From positions 1 through 41,359 of the forward strand of contig JAABUA010000025.1 of assembly GCA_011389515.1 (NCBI GenBank): DNA of 41,359 nucleotides. The letters are read 5' to 3'. Of this stretch, positions 7,041-16,482 are shown piece after piece. The stretch is from Desulfobacteraceae bacterium (lineage in GTDB: Bacteria; Desulfobacterota; Desulfobacteria; Desulfobacterales; Desulfosalsimonadaceae). A program made the translations under genes and the position numbers. The first letter of the stretch is position 1, and the number at the start of each line of letters is the position of its first letter. The notes below the pieces were generated by a model, which saw nothing but the letters and a program-made list of their open reading frames with translations, was not told the DNA's origin and ran no database searches.

Positions 7041-7688
7041 ATGACAACGGTAACATTGATGGGAAAGGCGTTTCAAACATGCGGCACTCTGCCTAAGGTC
7101 GGGGTTGTCGCATTTAATTTTTTGCTTACGGGAACCGATTTGTCCGATATACGACTATCCGATTTCGCAGGCAGCAGCGTGATTATGAATATTTTCCCGA
7201 GCGTTGAAACGCAAGTTTGCGCCCAATCGGTTCGCCGGTCCAATGAAATGGCAAAAAAACTTGATAACACAAAAGTGCTTTGCATTTCAAAAGACCTGCC
7301 TTTCACCCATGAACGCTTCAACAAGAGCGAAGGAATCGACAACGTTATTTCCCTGTCTGAATTTCGAAACAGCAATTTTGGTCTGGCCTATGGCATCCGG
7401 ATAGAAGGTGGTCCCTTTGCAGGACTCCTTTCAAGGGCGGTTGTCGCGCTTAATCAATGGCATCGTGTCATCTATACACAACTGGTGCCGGAAATCGGCG
7501 AGGAACCGGACTATGACGCTTTGCTGGATGCAATGGAAAGCATACCCGCATGCACGGTTGCGGAGGCCACTGCATATCCGCCGACGGAAAGCGGTGCCGA
7601 TGAAATTTGCGAAAAAAGGCACAGAGCGGCGCATGAGAGACTTTCCACAGACGATGTCTGTCATTACGACCGATTCAAAAAAATCTGA
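7041..7688 (+). CDS. tpx: Thiol peroxidase (Tpx-type peroxiredoxin), atypical
   Basis: A 215-residue peroxiredoxin of the Tpx class, which reduces hydroperoxides with electrons from thioredoxin. The peroxidatic site is FPSVETQVCAQSVR with Thr57 and Cys60, and an Arg (SRAVVAL) follows at 132. In E. coli Tpx the resolving cysteine sits in the segment DLPFAQxRFC; here the corresponding residue is Asn94 (DLPFTHERFN), so the usual Cys60-Cys95 disulfide cannot form. The protein is also about 45 residues longer than normal Tpx (about 165-170), and this tail contains Cys171, Cys190 and Cys207, which might act instead. Cys14 and Cys81 are also present. The start follows AAGGAG with 7-nt spacing. It is apparently monocistronic and convergent with the next gene. 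Family call is firm; the mechanism is altered or at least unusual. Confidence 0.9.
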   Translation: MTTVTLMGKAFQTCGTLPKVGVVAFNFLLTGTDLSDIRLSDFAGSSVIMNIFPSVETQVCAQSVRRSNEMAKKLDNTKVLCISKDLPFTHERFNKSEGIDNVISLSEFRNSNFGLAYGIRIEGGPFAGLLSRAVVALNQWHRVIYTQLVPEIGEEPDYDALLDAMESIPACTVAEATAYPPTESGADEICEKRHRAAHERLSTDDVCHYDRFKKI

Positions 7689-7730
7689 CAAAACGAGTAA
7701 AACAGGACTAGGGGTTAAGCGCTATTTTTT

Positions 7731-8330
7731 CTATTCTTCTTCTTCATCTATGTGTTCCAGGGTTTGGCGCAGGTCTTCCATGTGGGGACGAACCGCATTG
7801 ATATCCTCTTTAGGCGCATCGGCCATGGCATCGATAGAGGACATGGCGCCGGTCATCACCTTCTTCATTTCCTCTTTCTGCGCTTCGGTCATATGGGGAT
7901 TCTGGTCAATCTCCCGAAGAGACCTTTCCAATTCTGCCCGCATGGCCGGTTCTTCATCTTCAAGGAGGATCGAAAAAAAAGCTTTGAGTACACGGTCGCC
8001 AACATTCGCCCATTGTTCGGCATTTGAAAAACCGTGCTTTTTTGCAACCCCTTGAATACGATTATAAATTTCATGTCCCTTTAAACGCTCCATGCTCTCA
8101 GAAATTGGTTTTTCAGGCATTTGCATATCCTCTTCCGAAAGCGGATCCAACTCTTCTTCGATGTCATCCAGATCATCGTATTCTTCCTCCAGCAGCTGAA
8201 TTTCCTGCATACTCGAAATAAAATTCCGGATATCTGAATCTTTCAGGGAAGATGCATGGACATACCCTCCCAACGCAACCGTCAGAAAAAAAACAACCAG
8301 CATGCATTTTGCGTAAATACTTTTTTTCAT
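7731..8330 (-). CDS. Secreted acidic protein of unknown function
   Basis: A 199-residue protein with an N-terminal signal peptide (MKKSIYAKCMLVVFFLTVALGG, likely cut near YVHA-S). The mature part is very acidic, with clusters such as EEEYDD and a DEEEE end, and is predicted mostly helical. A central segment GFSNAEQWANVGDRVLKAF and a later HMTEAQKEEMKK helix are the most conserved-looking parts. I do not recognise a named family; the mature part has no cysteine pair, enzyme motif or LTxxQ repeat of CpxP/Spy. It is probably periplasmic. It stands alone, convergent with the peroxidase gene (43-bp gap) and divergent from the efflux operon. Confidence 0.75.
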   Translation of the reverse strand: MKKSIYAKCMLVVFFLTVALGGYVHASSLKDSDIRNFISSMQEIQLLEEEYDDLDDIEEELDPLSEEDMQMPEKPISESMERLKGHEIYNRIQGVAKKHGFSNAEQWANVGDRVLKAFFSILLEDEEPAMRAELERSLREIDQNPHMTEAQKEEMKKVMTGAMSSIDAMADAPKEDINAVRPHMEDLRQTLEHIDEEEE

Positions 8331-8865
8331 AACAATATCCCTTTCGTTTGAATTAAACTATCTGTTGAAAAATGAATGTCCGGGGAAATATGGATAAACA
8401 TAAAACTTGCTATATTATTATGCAATATCAATATTCAATGTGCAGTGCACGAAAATAAGAAGCCTTTTCCGACATTTTTTTCCGGAGCCAAGGCGCCAAT
8501 TCGACGAATCTTGCCGCTTGCCCCTTTTTCTGTCTTTTACAAATACGCACAAACGATTACACATTTTTGCATTCTTGTATAGACACGATAAATATTTCCA
8601 CAGAATTTAGGCCCGTAGACACCCCTTGCGGGTGCCCAGAACCGGGCGCCCGCAAGGGGCGCCCCTACGAGGGTTTCTGATCATCATGTCTATTTGATAA
8701 ATACAAAGCTTAAATACGCACGATAAATACAAAACTTCTTTGCATGCGGCATGCAAATTGCAAATTTTCCAAAAGCCATATATGTTTACATTGCCCGATG
8801 CAGAAGGGTGGTTTTACAAAGGGATATATCATCGCTACGGTGCAATCCACCAAATCGGAGGGAAT
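8331..8865. other. Divergent intergenic region before the efflux operon
   Basis: About 535 bp without a supported gene, holding promoters for the secreted protein (left) and the efflux operon (right). The main structure is the large GC-rich hairpin at 8614-8669. The rest is AT-rich. A reading frame open from 8740 joins the adaptor gene but has no ribosome site and no adaptor-like sequence before 8866. No operator of a known regulator was identified. Confidence 0.5.
8614..8669. repeat. Large GC-rich hairpin, REP-like (copy A)
   Basis: CCCCTTGCGGGTGCCC (8622-8637) pairs with GGGCGCCCGCAAGGGG (8644-8659) with a single G-T mismatch and a 6-nt loop. Outer CGTAG (8614-8618) and CTACG (8665-8669) extend the dyad. 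The words CGTAG..., CCCCTTGCGGGTGCCC recur in the dispersed repeat at 32084-32110 and, shortened, at 16388-16402. No T-tract follows, so it is not a plain terminator. Confidence 0.7.
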
Positions 8866-10041
8866 GTGAAAAACAAAGTGATTGCGGTTGTCCTTATTGT
8901 TGCTGCCGGTTTTTTCGGATGGCGGTATCTGATGGGGACTTCGTCTGCGCCCGAACCCGGCACCGGCCGGGATACAGCAAGGGCAGTGCCCGTTGAAGTC
9001 ACTCCCATCAAGCGCGGTTCCATAAGGGATGTAGCACAGTTTACAGGTTCTCTCAGGGCATCGGCCAGATTCGTTATTTCACCGAAAATACAGGGGCGCT
9101 TAGAGGAACTCCGTGTCGATATCGGTGATCATGTTGAAAACGGAATGTTAATCGCTGTTCTTGACGGAGAGGAATATATCCTTGCGGTCACCCAGGCCGA
9201 AGCGGAGCTTGAAGTCAGCCGGGCAAACCTGCAGGACGCAAAAAGCGCATTGGAAATTGCCGCCCGGGAACTGGAACGCGTGCAGGAGCTTCAACAGGAA
9301 AGGGTTGCGTCCGAAGCGGAACTGGATACTGCCCAGGCGAAGCACAGTGCTGCCAGGGCGGCTCATGAAGTTGCAAAAGCCCAGATTCAGCAGCGGGAGG
9401 CGGCACTGGAGGCCGCACGGGTTCGCCTGTCATACACCCGGATACATGCAAGGTGGTCGGATGGCCCGGAAAAAAGAATCGTATCTGAAAAGCATATTGA
9501 TGAAGGGAACATGCTCCGGGCAAACGATCCCATTGTCGCTATCGTGGATATTGATTCCGTTATCGCGCAAATCAATGTTATTGAACGGGACTTTCCGGAA
9601 ATCAGGATCGGCCAGTCCGCCCTTATCACTGCCGATGCATATCCTGACCGGACCTTTGAAGGCCGCGTTGTACGGCGGGCGCCCATACTTGCGGAAGAGA
9701 CCCGGCAGGCCATGGTAGAAATCAGAATACCCAACACGGATCTCGCCCTCGCCCCGGGCATGTACGTTCGCGCCCGGATTGAATTTTCAAGAAAGGAAGA
9801 TGCGACCATTATTCCCGCATCGTCTATCGTCAATCGGGACGATCAAAAGGGCATTTTTATAGCGGATGAAGAAACAGAAACCGCTTCTTTCCTTCCTGTT
9901 GAAACCGGAATTACAGAGGGAGAGATAGTTGAGATAACCCATCCGGTTGCAGAAGGTATGGTGGTCACCCTTGGGCAGCACCTTCTGGAGGACGGCGCCG
10001 CTGTTCGCATCGTCGGGACCATAACGGAGCTTGAAAATTGA
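8866..10041 (+). CDS. RND efflux periplasmic adaptor (membrane fusion protein)
   Basis: Adaptor subunit (HlyD/AcrA type, 391 residues) linking the inner-membrane RND pump to the outer-membrane channel. It starts with one membrane anchor (KVIAVVLIVAAGFFGW), followed by half of the lipoyl domain (ISPKIQGRLEELRVDIGDHV), a long alpha-helical coiled-coil hairpin rich in Ala, Glu and Gln (about residues 105-190), the second lipoyl half, a beta-barrel and the membrane-proximal domain. No lipobox Cys is seen. I chose the GTG at 8866 because GGAGGG lies 4 nt upstream and the anchor follows directly; the frame is open to 8740 but that part looks non-coding. It overlaps the permease start by 4 nt. Confidence 0.9.
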   Translation: MKNKVIAVVLIVAAGFFGWRYLMGTSSAPEPGTGRDTARAVPVEVTPIKRGSIRDVAQFTGSLRASARFVISPKIQGRLEELRVDIGDHVENGMLIAVLDGEEYILAVTQAEAELEVSRANLQDAKSALEIAARELERVQELQQERVASEAELDTAQAKHSAARAAHEVAKAQIQQREAALEAARVRLSYTRIHARWSDGPEKRIVSEKHIDEGNMLRANDPIVAIVDIDSVIAQINVIERDFPEIRIGQSALITADAYPDRTFEGRVVRRAPILAEETRQAMVEIRIPNTDLALAPGMYVRARIEFSRKEDATIIPASSIVNRDDQKGIFIADEETETASFLPVETGITEGEIVEITHPVAEGMVVTLGQHLLEDGAAVRIVGTITELEN

Positions 10042-13000
10042 AATCAGCGGTTTTTGCAGTAAAACGTCCGATCTTTACTACGATGGTCACCTTGTGCGTG
10101 ATCATCATTGGAAGTATGGCCCTGTCCCGTTTGCCGGTGGACCTGCTGCCGGACATAACCTACCCGACATTAAGCATTACGACCACGTATGAACAGGCAA
10201 GTCCCGAGATAATCGAGGAATTGATTACCCGGCCCGTTGAAGAAGCCATGAGCGCGGTGCCCGGTGTTGAAGAGGTCTCATCGGTTTCAACCGAGGGGAG
10301 CAGCAGCGTCAGGATTTCTTTTGCATGGGGTACGGACCTTGATGCGGCGGCCAATGATGTCAGGGACCGTTTGGACCGGGTGATTCCCCACCTGCCGGAT
10401 GATGCCGATCGCCCTTCCCTTCGGAAATTTGACCCTGCAAGCTTTCCCATTCTGGTGCTGGGGGCGTCGAGCAACCTTGATCCATTGGAAACCAGGCGAA
10501 TCATCGATGATGACATAAAGTACCGCATCGAGCGTGTACCGGGCGTAGCGGCCCTGGATGTATGGGGGGGGATGAACAGGGAAATCCATGTCGATTTGGA
10601 CCCGGATCGCCTCAAAGCGCTGGACCTTTCCACTGCAAAAATCATCAGTGCCGTAAGAAGCGCCAATATCACCCTGCCGGCCGGTTCCATCGAATCGGGC
10701 ACGTGGGAGCTGACCCTGCGTACCGCCGGGGAATTCCTATCCCTGGATGAAATACGGCAAACCACCGTCACCGTTCGAAACAACATGCCTGTTCGCCTCG
10801 AGCAGGTGGCCACCGTTGCGGACAGTTATGAAAAAATCCGCAGAATCATTCGCATCAACGGCGAACCCGGCCTGCGACTGTCCATAAACAAACAATCCGG
10901 TACAAATACGGTTGAAGTGGCACGCCAGGTATTGGCAGAAATAGAACGCATCAACGAAGATATTCCCCAAATCCGTATCTCGCCAATCATCGATACGTCC
11001 GAATATATTCAGCGGTCCATAACCAATGTCGGGTCCGCGGCCCTTTACGGCGGACTTTTCGCCATACTGATCCTGATGGTGTTTTTGAGAAATATCCGCA
11101 GCACCGCCATCATTGCCGTTGCCATTCCGGTTTCCATTATCGGCACCTTCGCCATGATATACCTGGGCGGCTTTACACTGAACCTGATGACCCTCGGGGG
11201 CCTCGCGTTAGGCGTTGGCATGCTGGTTGACAACGCCATTGTTGTGCTTGAAAACATATACCGGATGCGGGAGATGGGCGCCTCTGCGGAAGCCTCCGCC
11301 ATAAACGGCACCAGCGAGGTGTCTTCCGCCATCATCGCCAGCACCATTACCACCCTGACGATATTTTTCCCCCTTATTTTCGTCCGTGGAATGGCCGGGG
11401 TCATGTTTTATCAACTTGCATTGGTGGTGACCTTTGCGCTCTTGTGCTCCCTGGCGGTGGCACTTACCGTCATCCCCATGCTTTCTTCCCGGTTCCTCAC
11501 GCCGCCCGAAAAATATGGGAAAAGCCATTTCAGGGTAATTTCAGGTCTCTTTGAGTTGTTTTCAGCCGCCAACCGGATGCTTGAAAATTCATATCAAAGA
11601 CTGCTGTCCTTCTCCCTTGATCACCGGTTTGCCACCGTTTGCGTCACTATCCTGATCCTGGGGACAAGCCTTATGATGGTTCCAAAAATCGGTACAGAAC
11701 TGATGCCCCAGACCGACGAAGGGGAAATCCGCGTCAATGCCGAAATGGCGGTGGGCATCCGGCTCAATATAACCGACCGTATGATCCGGGAAATCGAAAA
11801 AATTGTTTTCCCGGAAGTTCCTGAAATCAAAAGCGTGGTAACCAGCATCGGCGGATCTCACTGGCGGGGGCGCGGCGCAAACGAGGGGCGGCTCAGAATC
11901 GCACTGGTTCCACGCTCTGAGAGGGATCGCTCCAGCGCGGAAATCGCTGCCGCACTGCGGCCCAAACTCGCAAACATCCCCGGTGCGGTCATACGAACCC
12001 GCGAGGGGCAGGGACTATTTCTGATCCGCCGCGCCACGGGCGGAACCGAACGCATTGAAGTGGAAATCCGCGGATATGATCCGGATACGGCCGATGCCCT
12101 TGCAACACGGGTGAGCGATATTATCAAAAATGTCGATGGGGTAACCGATACCATCGTCAGCCGCACCACCGGCGCCCCGGAACGGGTTATTTCGGTGGAC
12201 CGTTTAAAGGCGGAAGCCATGGGCGTTTCCGTCAGGGAAGTTACAGAAATGCTCCAGACCGTTATCTCCGGAAGCCGGGCCGGCAACTTCAGGGAAGGGG
12301 GCAAGGAATACCCCATACGGGTCAAGGTGAAGGATGCCGAATATTATTCCGTGCGCGACATTTTAGACACAACGATCGTCAATGCGGCCGGCATACCGGT
12401 AGTCATCCGAAATATCGTCATGGTCGAATCAAAAACCGGGCCGATTCAGATCGAGCGTAAAAACCAGGAAAGGGTCGTTTCGGTCCGTGCCAACATCGCA
12501 GAAAGGGATATGGGGTCCATCCTGGCGGATATCCGCAAAGAACTTGACACCGTAGCCATACCCGCCGGATTCGCCATTACGTATGGGGGGGACTACGAGG
12601 AGCAGCAGGAGGCCTTCCGGGAACTGCTTATCGGGCTGATCCTGGCACTCGTTCTTGTTTATATGGTGCTTGCAAGCCTTTACGAATCCCTCAGGGATCC
12701 GTTTGTCGTAATGCTGTCGGTTCCCCTTGCCATCGTGGGGGTGGTGTGGATGCTTTATGCAACCGGAACCACCTTCAATCTCCAGTCCTACATCGGCTGT
12801 ATCATGTTGGGAGGCATCGTGGTCAACAATGCCATTCTGCTGGTGGATTATACGAATCACCTGCGCAGATCGGAAAAAATGAACATGCGGAATGCCATCG
12901 AGGAAGCGGGACGAAGACGGCTACGGCCGATACTGATGACCGCACTCACCACGATATTCGCCCTGATCCCCCTTGCCATAGGGTTCGGAGAAGGGGGTGA

Positions 13001-13145
13001 AGCCCAGGCACCAATGGCAAGGGCGGTTATCGGCGGCCTGATCAGCTCTACACTGATCACACTGGTCTTTGTGCCGGTCACTTATTCATTCATATCGGTG
13101 AAAAACGGATCGGAAACCATCAAAGAACCGGAAGGGGCAAAATGA
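10038..13145 (+). CDS. RND efflux permease (AcrB/SwrC-like)
   Basis: A 1035-residue proton-driven inner-membrane transporter. TM1 lies at about residues 10-30, followed by a large periplasmic domain, TM2-6 (about 330-530), a second periplasmic domain and TM8-12 (about 855-1020). TM4 reads [16 protein letters not shown]: the first proton-relay Asp of AcrB is present, while the second is Asn. In TM10 the segment [14 protein letters not shown] has Asn where AcrB has its relay Lys. This variation is common in the SwrC-like branch of the hydrophobe/amphiphile exporters. Start is TTG at 10038, in a TTGA overlap with the adaptor stop. The stop overlaps the TolC-like gene (ATGA). Likely substrates are hydrophobic compounds or detergents; no specific substrate can be read from sequence. 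Confidence 0.93.
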   Translation: MKSAVFAVKRPIFTTMVTLCVIIIGSMALSRLPVDLLPDITYPTLSITTTYEQASPEIIEELITRPVEEAMSAVPGVEEVSSVSTEGSSSVRISFAWGTDLDAAANDVRDRLDRVIPHLPDDADRPSLRKFDPASFPILVLGASSNLDPLETRRIIDDDIKYRIERVPGVAALDVWGGMNREIHVDLDPDRLKALDLSTAKIISAVRSANITLPAGSIESGTWELTLRTAGEFLSLDEIRQTTVTVRNNMPVRLEQVATVADSYEKIRRIIRINGEPGLRLSINKQSGTNTVEVARQVLAEIERINEDIPQIRISPIIDTSEYIQRSITNVGSAALYGGLFAILILMVFLRNIRSTAIIAVAIPVSIIGTFAMIYLGGFTLNLMTLGGLALGVGMLVDNAIVVLENIYRMREMGASAEASAINGTSEVSSAIIASTITTLTIFFPLIFVRGMAGVMFYQLALVVTFALLCSLAVALTVIPMLSSRFLTPPEKYGKSHFRVISGLFELFSAANRMLENSYQRLLSFSLDHRFATVCVTILILGTSLMMVPKIGTELMPQTDEGEIRVNAEMAVGIRLNITDRMIREIEKIVFPEVPEIKSVVTSIGGSHWRGRGANEGRLRIALVPRSERDRSSAEIAAALRPKLANIPGAVIRTREGQGLFLIRRATGGTERIEVEIRGYDPDTADALATRVSDIIKNVDGVTDTIVSRTTGAPERVISVDRLKAEAMGVSVREVTEMLQTVISGSRAGNFREGGKEYPIRVKVKDAEYYSVRDILDTTIVNAAGIPVVIRNIVMVESKTGPIQIERKNQERVVSVRANIAERDMGSILADIRKELDTVAIPAGFAITYGGDYEEQQEAFRELLIGLILALVLVYMVLASLYESLRDPFVVMLSVPLAIVGVVWMLYATGTTFNLQSYIGCIMLGGIVVNNAILLVDYTNHLRRSEKMNMRNAIEEAGRRRLRPILMTALTTIFALIPLAIGFGEGGEAQAPMARAVIGGLISSTLITLVFVPVTYSFISVKNGSETIKEPEGAK

Positions 13146-14635
13146 TCCTCCAGACCGGAAAAATCATACGTTTGACAACGATTTCCATTCTCCTTACGAT
13201 CACCCTCTTTTGCCCAGCGACTGTGGCGGAGATTTCTCCAGGGGTCTCAAGCACCGGCATCTCCATTGAAAACGCGGTGCTTATGGCCCTGGAAAACAAT
13301 CGCGCCTTGCAGGTCCAGCGCTTTGAGCCGGGCATACGGCGTACGTTTATCGACCAGGAAAGAGCCTTGTTTGACCCTGTCCTTTCCGGAGAGATCACCG
13401 CCGGGCGGGAACGATTCGATGGACCCGGATATGTGGATACGCGCACCGGTACCACCACCGGGGCGGAAGCATCCATATCCGGGCTGCTTCCCACGGGAAC
13501 GCGGCTGGAAGCAGAGGCGTCCGCCGATCGTCTCGACAGGGAGGAGCTGGAAAAACTATATGAATCGCGCCTTGGCATGACAGTAACCCAGGCGATCATG
13601 CAAGGCCGGGGAATTGCGGTCAACATGGCATCCATCCGGCAGGCGACCCTGGATACCCGCATGTCGGAATATGAACTGGTCGGTTTTACCCAGTCGCTTG
13701 TTGCGGAAGTGGAAACCACATACTGGGAATACGTGCTTGCGCGACAGCAGGTGGAAATCGTAGAGCAGTCCATGGCGCTCGCTGAACAGCAGTTGGAAGA
13801 AACCCGGCAGCGCGTTCGTGTGGGCGGCATTGCAGAAACCGAAATGGCCGCCGCAAGAGCGGAAGTCGCTTTGCGCAAGGAAGCCCTGATCAATGCAAAC
13901 AGCCGCGTCGACAGTTTAAAGACCCGGTTGATACGGCTTGTGGACCCGAAACAATACGGATCGTCCGACCGCGAAATATTTCCGGAAAGCCGTCCGGAAG
14001 TGCCGCCGGACCCGCTTGAAACGCTTTCCACGCATATTGACACCGCCATGCATATCCGCCCGGATATCCTGCAGGCGGAGATAATGATAAAACGGGGAGA
14101 TCTTGAGATCGTCAAAACCAGAAACGGGCTGCTGCCCAGAATGGATCTTTTCGTCCGTCTCGGGAAAACAGGATATGCCGATTCCTTTTCCGGCGCTGTG
14201 AAAGATGTGGACGGCGATTCATATGATGTGCTTGGCGGCATACGGGCTTCCATACCTGTTTCGCGCCTTGATGCCGGCGCCCGCCACCGGCGCGCACTGC
14301 TTTCACGGCAGCAGCGGGAAATGGCCTTTGAGAATTTAAAGGATCTTGTTTGTGAAGATGTGGAGCTGGCATATATCGATGTAAGGCGCTCTCTTCAGCA
14401 GGTACATGCAACCGAAACCACCCGCCGGTTTCAGGAGGAAAAACTTCGCGCGGAAACCGCAAAATTCAGAGTGGGAAAATCAACCGCACTGCTGGTTGCC
14501 CAAGCGCAGCGGGATCTTCTGGAAAGTCAGGTATCGGAAGTGGAGGCAATTACCAATTATCTCAAGGCGCGCATCCATTTCTACCTGATGGAAGGCTCCC
14601 TGCTGCAACGGCGAGGGATCGATTACGACATATAA
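13142..14635 (+). CDS. TolC-family outer membrane efflux protein
   Basis: A 497-residue outer membrane factor that completes the tripartite pump. A signal peptide (IIRLTTISILLTITLFCPATVAE) precedes the first OEP repeat (about residues 40-230) with ENAVLMALENNRALQVQRFE, the typical opening helix. The second repeat (about 290-490) contains IRPDILQAEIMIKRGDLEIVK and ends with the FRVGKSTALLVAQAQRDLLE helix. It forms a trimeric channel in the outer membrane with a periplasmic alpha-barrel. The start codon overlaps the permease stop, so the three genes are translationally coupled. The gene ends 6 bp from the convergent metalloprotease gene and no hairpin terminator is seen between them. Confidence 0.92.
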   Translation: MILQTGKIIRLTTISILLTITLFCPATVAEISPGVSSTGISIENAVLMALENNRALQVQRFEPGIRRTFIDQERALFDPVLSGEITAGRERFDGPGYVDTRTGTTTGAEASISGLLPTGTRLEAEASADRLDREELEKLYESRLGMTVTQAIMQGRGIAVNMASIRQATLDTRMSEYELVGFTQSLVAEVETTYWEYVLARQQVEIVEQSMALAEQQLEETRQRVRVGGIAETEMAAARAEVALRKEALINANSRVDSLKTRLIRLVDPKQYGSSDREIFPESRPEVPPDPLETLSTHIDTAMHIRPDILQAEIMIKRGDLEIVKTRNGLLPRMDLFVRLGKTGYADSFSGAVKDVDGDSYDVLGGIRASIPVSRLDAGARHRRALLSRQQREMAFENLKDLVCEDVELAYIDVRRSLQQVHATETTRRFQEEKLRAETAKFRVGKSTALLVAQAQRDLLESQVSEVEAITNYLKARIHFYLMEGSLLQRRGIDYDI

Positions 14636-14641
14636 AGATAT

Positions 14642-16258
14642 TCACGGACGCAAGGAGTCGATGAAGCACCCCCCGCTTCCGTTCCCGCTGACAGGAAAGC
14701 GATCACTATTGTCTGACGGAGGGCTGACCGTGATGGCAAGCGATAAAGCGTCCTGGCCATAGGAATTGACAGCCGTGATCGTATACGTGGTATCTTCTTC
14801 CGGTGTCACCTCAATCCCTCCTGACGGTGCTACAGACCCGATATCCCGGCCGGCATCTGTCTCAATGAACACATCGTCCGAATTTGTCACCACCCACGCA
14901 ATGGTGGCGCTCTGCCCTTTTTCAATGGAAGCGGGGCTGGCTGAAAACTTCAGAATCACAGGGGTCTCCGGGGAGCCTTCGCGGTATGCGGCAATGACGT
15001 GACGGCTTTCCCGCAAGGTCCGGGCATTATCCCCGTCTATAAAATCGCCGGTGGGTTTGTTGTCATAATATACTTCCGGATTGGAAAAATAAGGCAGGTT
15101 TTCGCTGCCAATACCATCTTCGTAATATTTACCTTCCGGGTAGGCCATGATGGTGCTGTAGAGGTTTCCGTCGTTTCCCACCCATCGCCACCCGGCGGAA
15201 TATGCAAACAAGCCGCCGTGCACCTGTTCTTCGGTTTCGGCCAATTGTGCTTTGTGATGCCCCATGCCAAGGTTGTGACCGATCTCGTGGGCAAATGTGT
15301 AGGTCGTGGCTGTCTGCTGCACGCGTGTGAGTGAAAACGCATACTCAGGGTCACCGGATGCCGTGTCAAGCTGATACGCAATGCCGCCTATATCGCTGGT
15401 ATCTGTCAGCAGGGCAACCAGATCCGCTCTATACTGATCTCGCCAGACATAAACTTCGTCCATATAACCGTCATCCGGGCGTTGTAATCGCCGCAAGTCC
15501 CTTGAAGAAGAACCGCTTTCCGTATACGCCACTTCAGCTGCATGTACCAGCTTCAGGGTCGTTTTCGTCTTGCTGTTATCCAGGGCAAGCTGCGTATTTT
15601 CCATGGCCTGCGCAATCACGTTTTCAATCCCGCCGGCGTTTGTGTTCGCCCAGATTCTCGCCTTGGGCGTGTAAGCAATCAAAACCGTAATCGTCGCTAC
15701 ATCATCACCATCAACAATCTTTTCGAACGAACTCACCGGCAGGTGGAACGCCCTTTGCCTGCCTTCATCAACATCATATCCGGATCCCGGATTTCTGCCC
15801 GGTGAAAGGGGGATGCCCGTTGACAGCACATCCTTTTTTACCGGTCCCATTTCCTTTACAAAGAGCGACTCTGTTTCCGGATCATAATATACCCGGTATT
15901 CCAGGTCTTTCTCTGGAATCCGGATAAACCCCAAACTATTGGTATCTGTTGCGGAAAGGGAGAAATACCCCATGGGAAACGCTTCAAATCGTCCCCGGAT
16001 ACTTACCGTCCCCAGCGGGTTTACAGTGGTTCGGTCGATGACGACCATGGCAGGCGTTTCAAACAGATCCAGAGCGAAGGTGTCTCCCGGAACCATGTTT
16101 TCAATCTTTCCAATACTGCCGGAAACCGCCTGTTTCTCTCCCCGGGCAAACGCGGTTCCCAAAAAAAACAGCAATAAACAAAGAATAGCGATGACAAACA
16201 TACCACAGGAGATGCCGGTAGGTTTGAAACGAAAAAAAAGGCGGGCATTCTTCTTCAT
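14642..16258 (-). CDS. Secreted zinc metalloprotease (M12/reprolysin-like)
   Basis: A 538-residue exported protease. A hydrophobic export segment (about residues 16-38) is followed by an N-terminal propeptide-like region (about 40-170) and a catalytic domain with HEIGHNLGMGHH at residues 324-335: His324, His328 and His334 bind zinc and Glu325 is the general base. A Met-turn candidate follows (LYSTIMAYP). An Ig-like domain (about 433-518) opens PVILKFSASPASIEKGQSA, and the protein ends in a Gly/Ser linker and GGCFIDSLRP. I start it at 16258 (MKKNARLFF) because the frame above this runs into a dispersed repeat. The 85-146 segment is shared with the protein encoded just upstream. Function is extracellular or cell-surface proteolysis; substrate unknown. 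Confidence 0.85.
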   Translation of the reverse strand: MKKNARLFFRFKPTGISCGMFVIAILCLLLFFLGTAFARGEKQAVSGSIGKIENMVPGDTFALDLFETPAMVVIDRTTVNPLGTVSIRGRFEAFPMGYFSLSATDTNSLGFIRIPEKDLEYRVYYDPETESLFVKEMGPVKKDVLSTGIPLSPGRNPGSGYDVDEGRQRAFHLPVSSFEKIVDGDDVATITVLIAYTPKARIWANTNAGGIENVIAQAMENTQLALDNSKTKTTLKLVHAAEVAYTESGSSSRDLRRLQRPDDGYMDEVYVWRDQYRADLVALLTDTSDIGGIAYQLDTASGDPEYAFSLTRVQQTATTYTFAHEIGHNLGMGHHKAQLAETEEQVHGGLFAYSAGWRWVGNDGNLYSTIMAYPEGKYYEDGIGSENLPYFSNPEVYYDNKPTGDFIDGDNARTLRESRHVIAAYREGSPETPVILKFSASPASIEKGQSATIAWVVTNSDDVFIETDAGRDIGSVAPSGGIEVTPEEDTTYTITAVNSYGQDALSLAITVSPPSDNSDRFPVSGNGSGGCFIDSLRP

Positions 16259-16313
16259 TGGGTTATGAGATTCTTTCAAATGTTGACAAAAAAAGCCATA
16301 TCCGCATGGGGTA

Positions 16314-16430
16314 CGTTTTTTCGAAATCGAAATCGGTTTCTTACAATTCTTTGCATTTATCAATAAACAGTATGATCAGGAGGACCCCGTAGGGGCACCC
16401 CTTCTGTGGCAGGTCCAAGTGACCTATTGG
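16314..16430. repeat. Dispersed repeat of about 120 bp, copy 1
   Basis: The blocks CGTTTTTTCGAAATCGAAAT, TTTCTTACAATTCTTTGCAT, TATGATCAG, CGTAGGGGC and CTGTGGCAGGTCCAA occur in this order here and again at 32010-32136, in the same orientation. Copy 1 is shorter in the GC-rich part (ACCCCTT instead of a full CCCCTTGCGGGTGCCC). It lies directly upstream of the metalloprotease start and has no coding capacity. Confidence 0.75.
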
Positions 16431-16440
16431 GTTTTACAGT

Positions 16441-16482
16441 CCACTGCCCACCGCCCACCGGCTACCGCCCACCGTCCACCGG
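16441..16482. repeat. Simple repeat of the CCCACCG family
   Basis: Four or five near-copies of an eight- to ten-base word built on CCGCCCACCG follow one another. The same words on the other strand occur at 22425-22460. Here the repeat supplies the last codons and stop of the small secreted protein; there it extends the apparent frame of queC. Confidence 0.6.

Noticed and set aside
13120-14253. Long open frame antisense to the TolC-like gene
   Set aside because: Serine/arginine-rich translation typical of the antisense shadow of a GC-rich gene; the plus-strand product is a clear TolC family protein.
16259-16363. 35-residue N-terminal extension of the metalloprotease
   Set aside because: It is translated from the dispersed repeat copy; a normal signal sequence begins at 16258.
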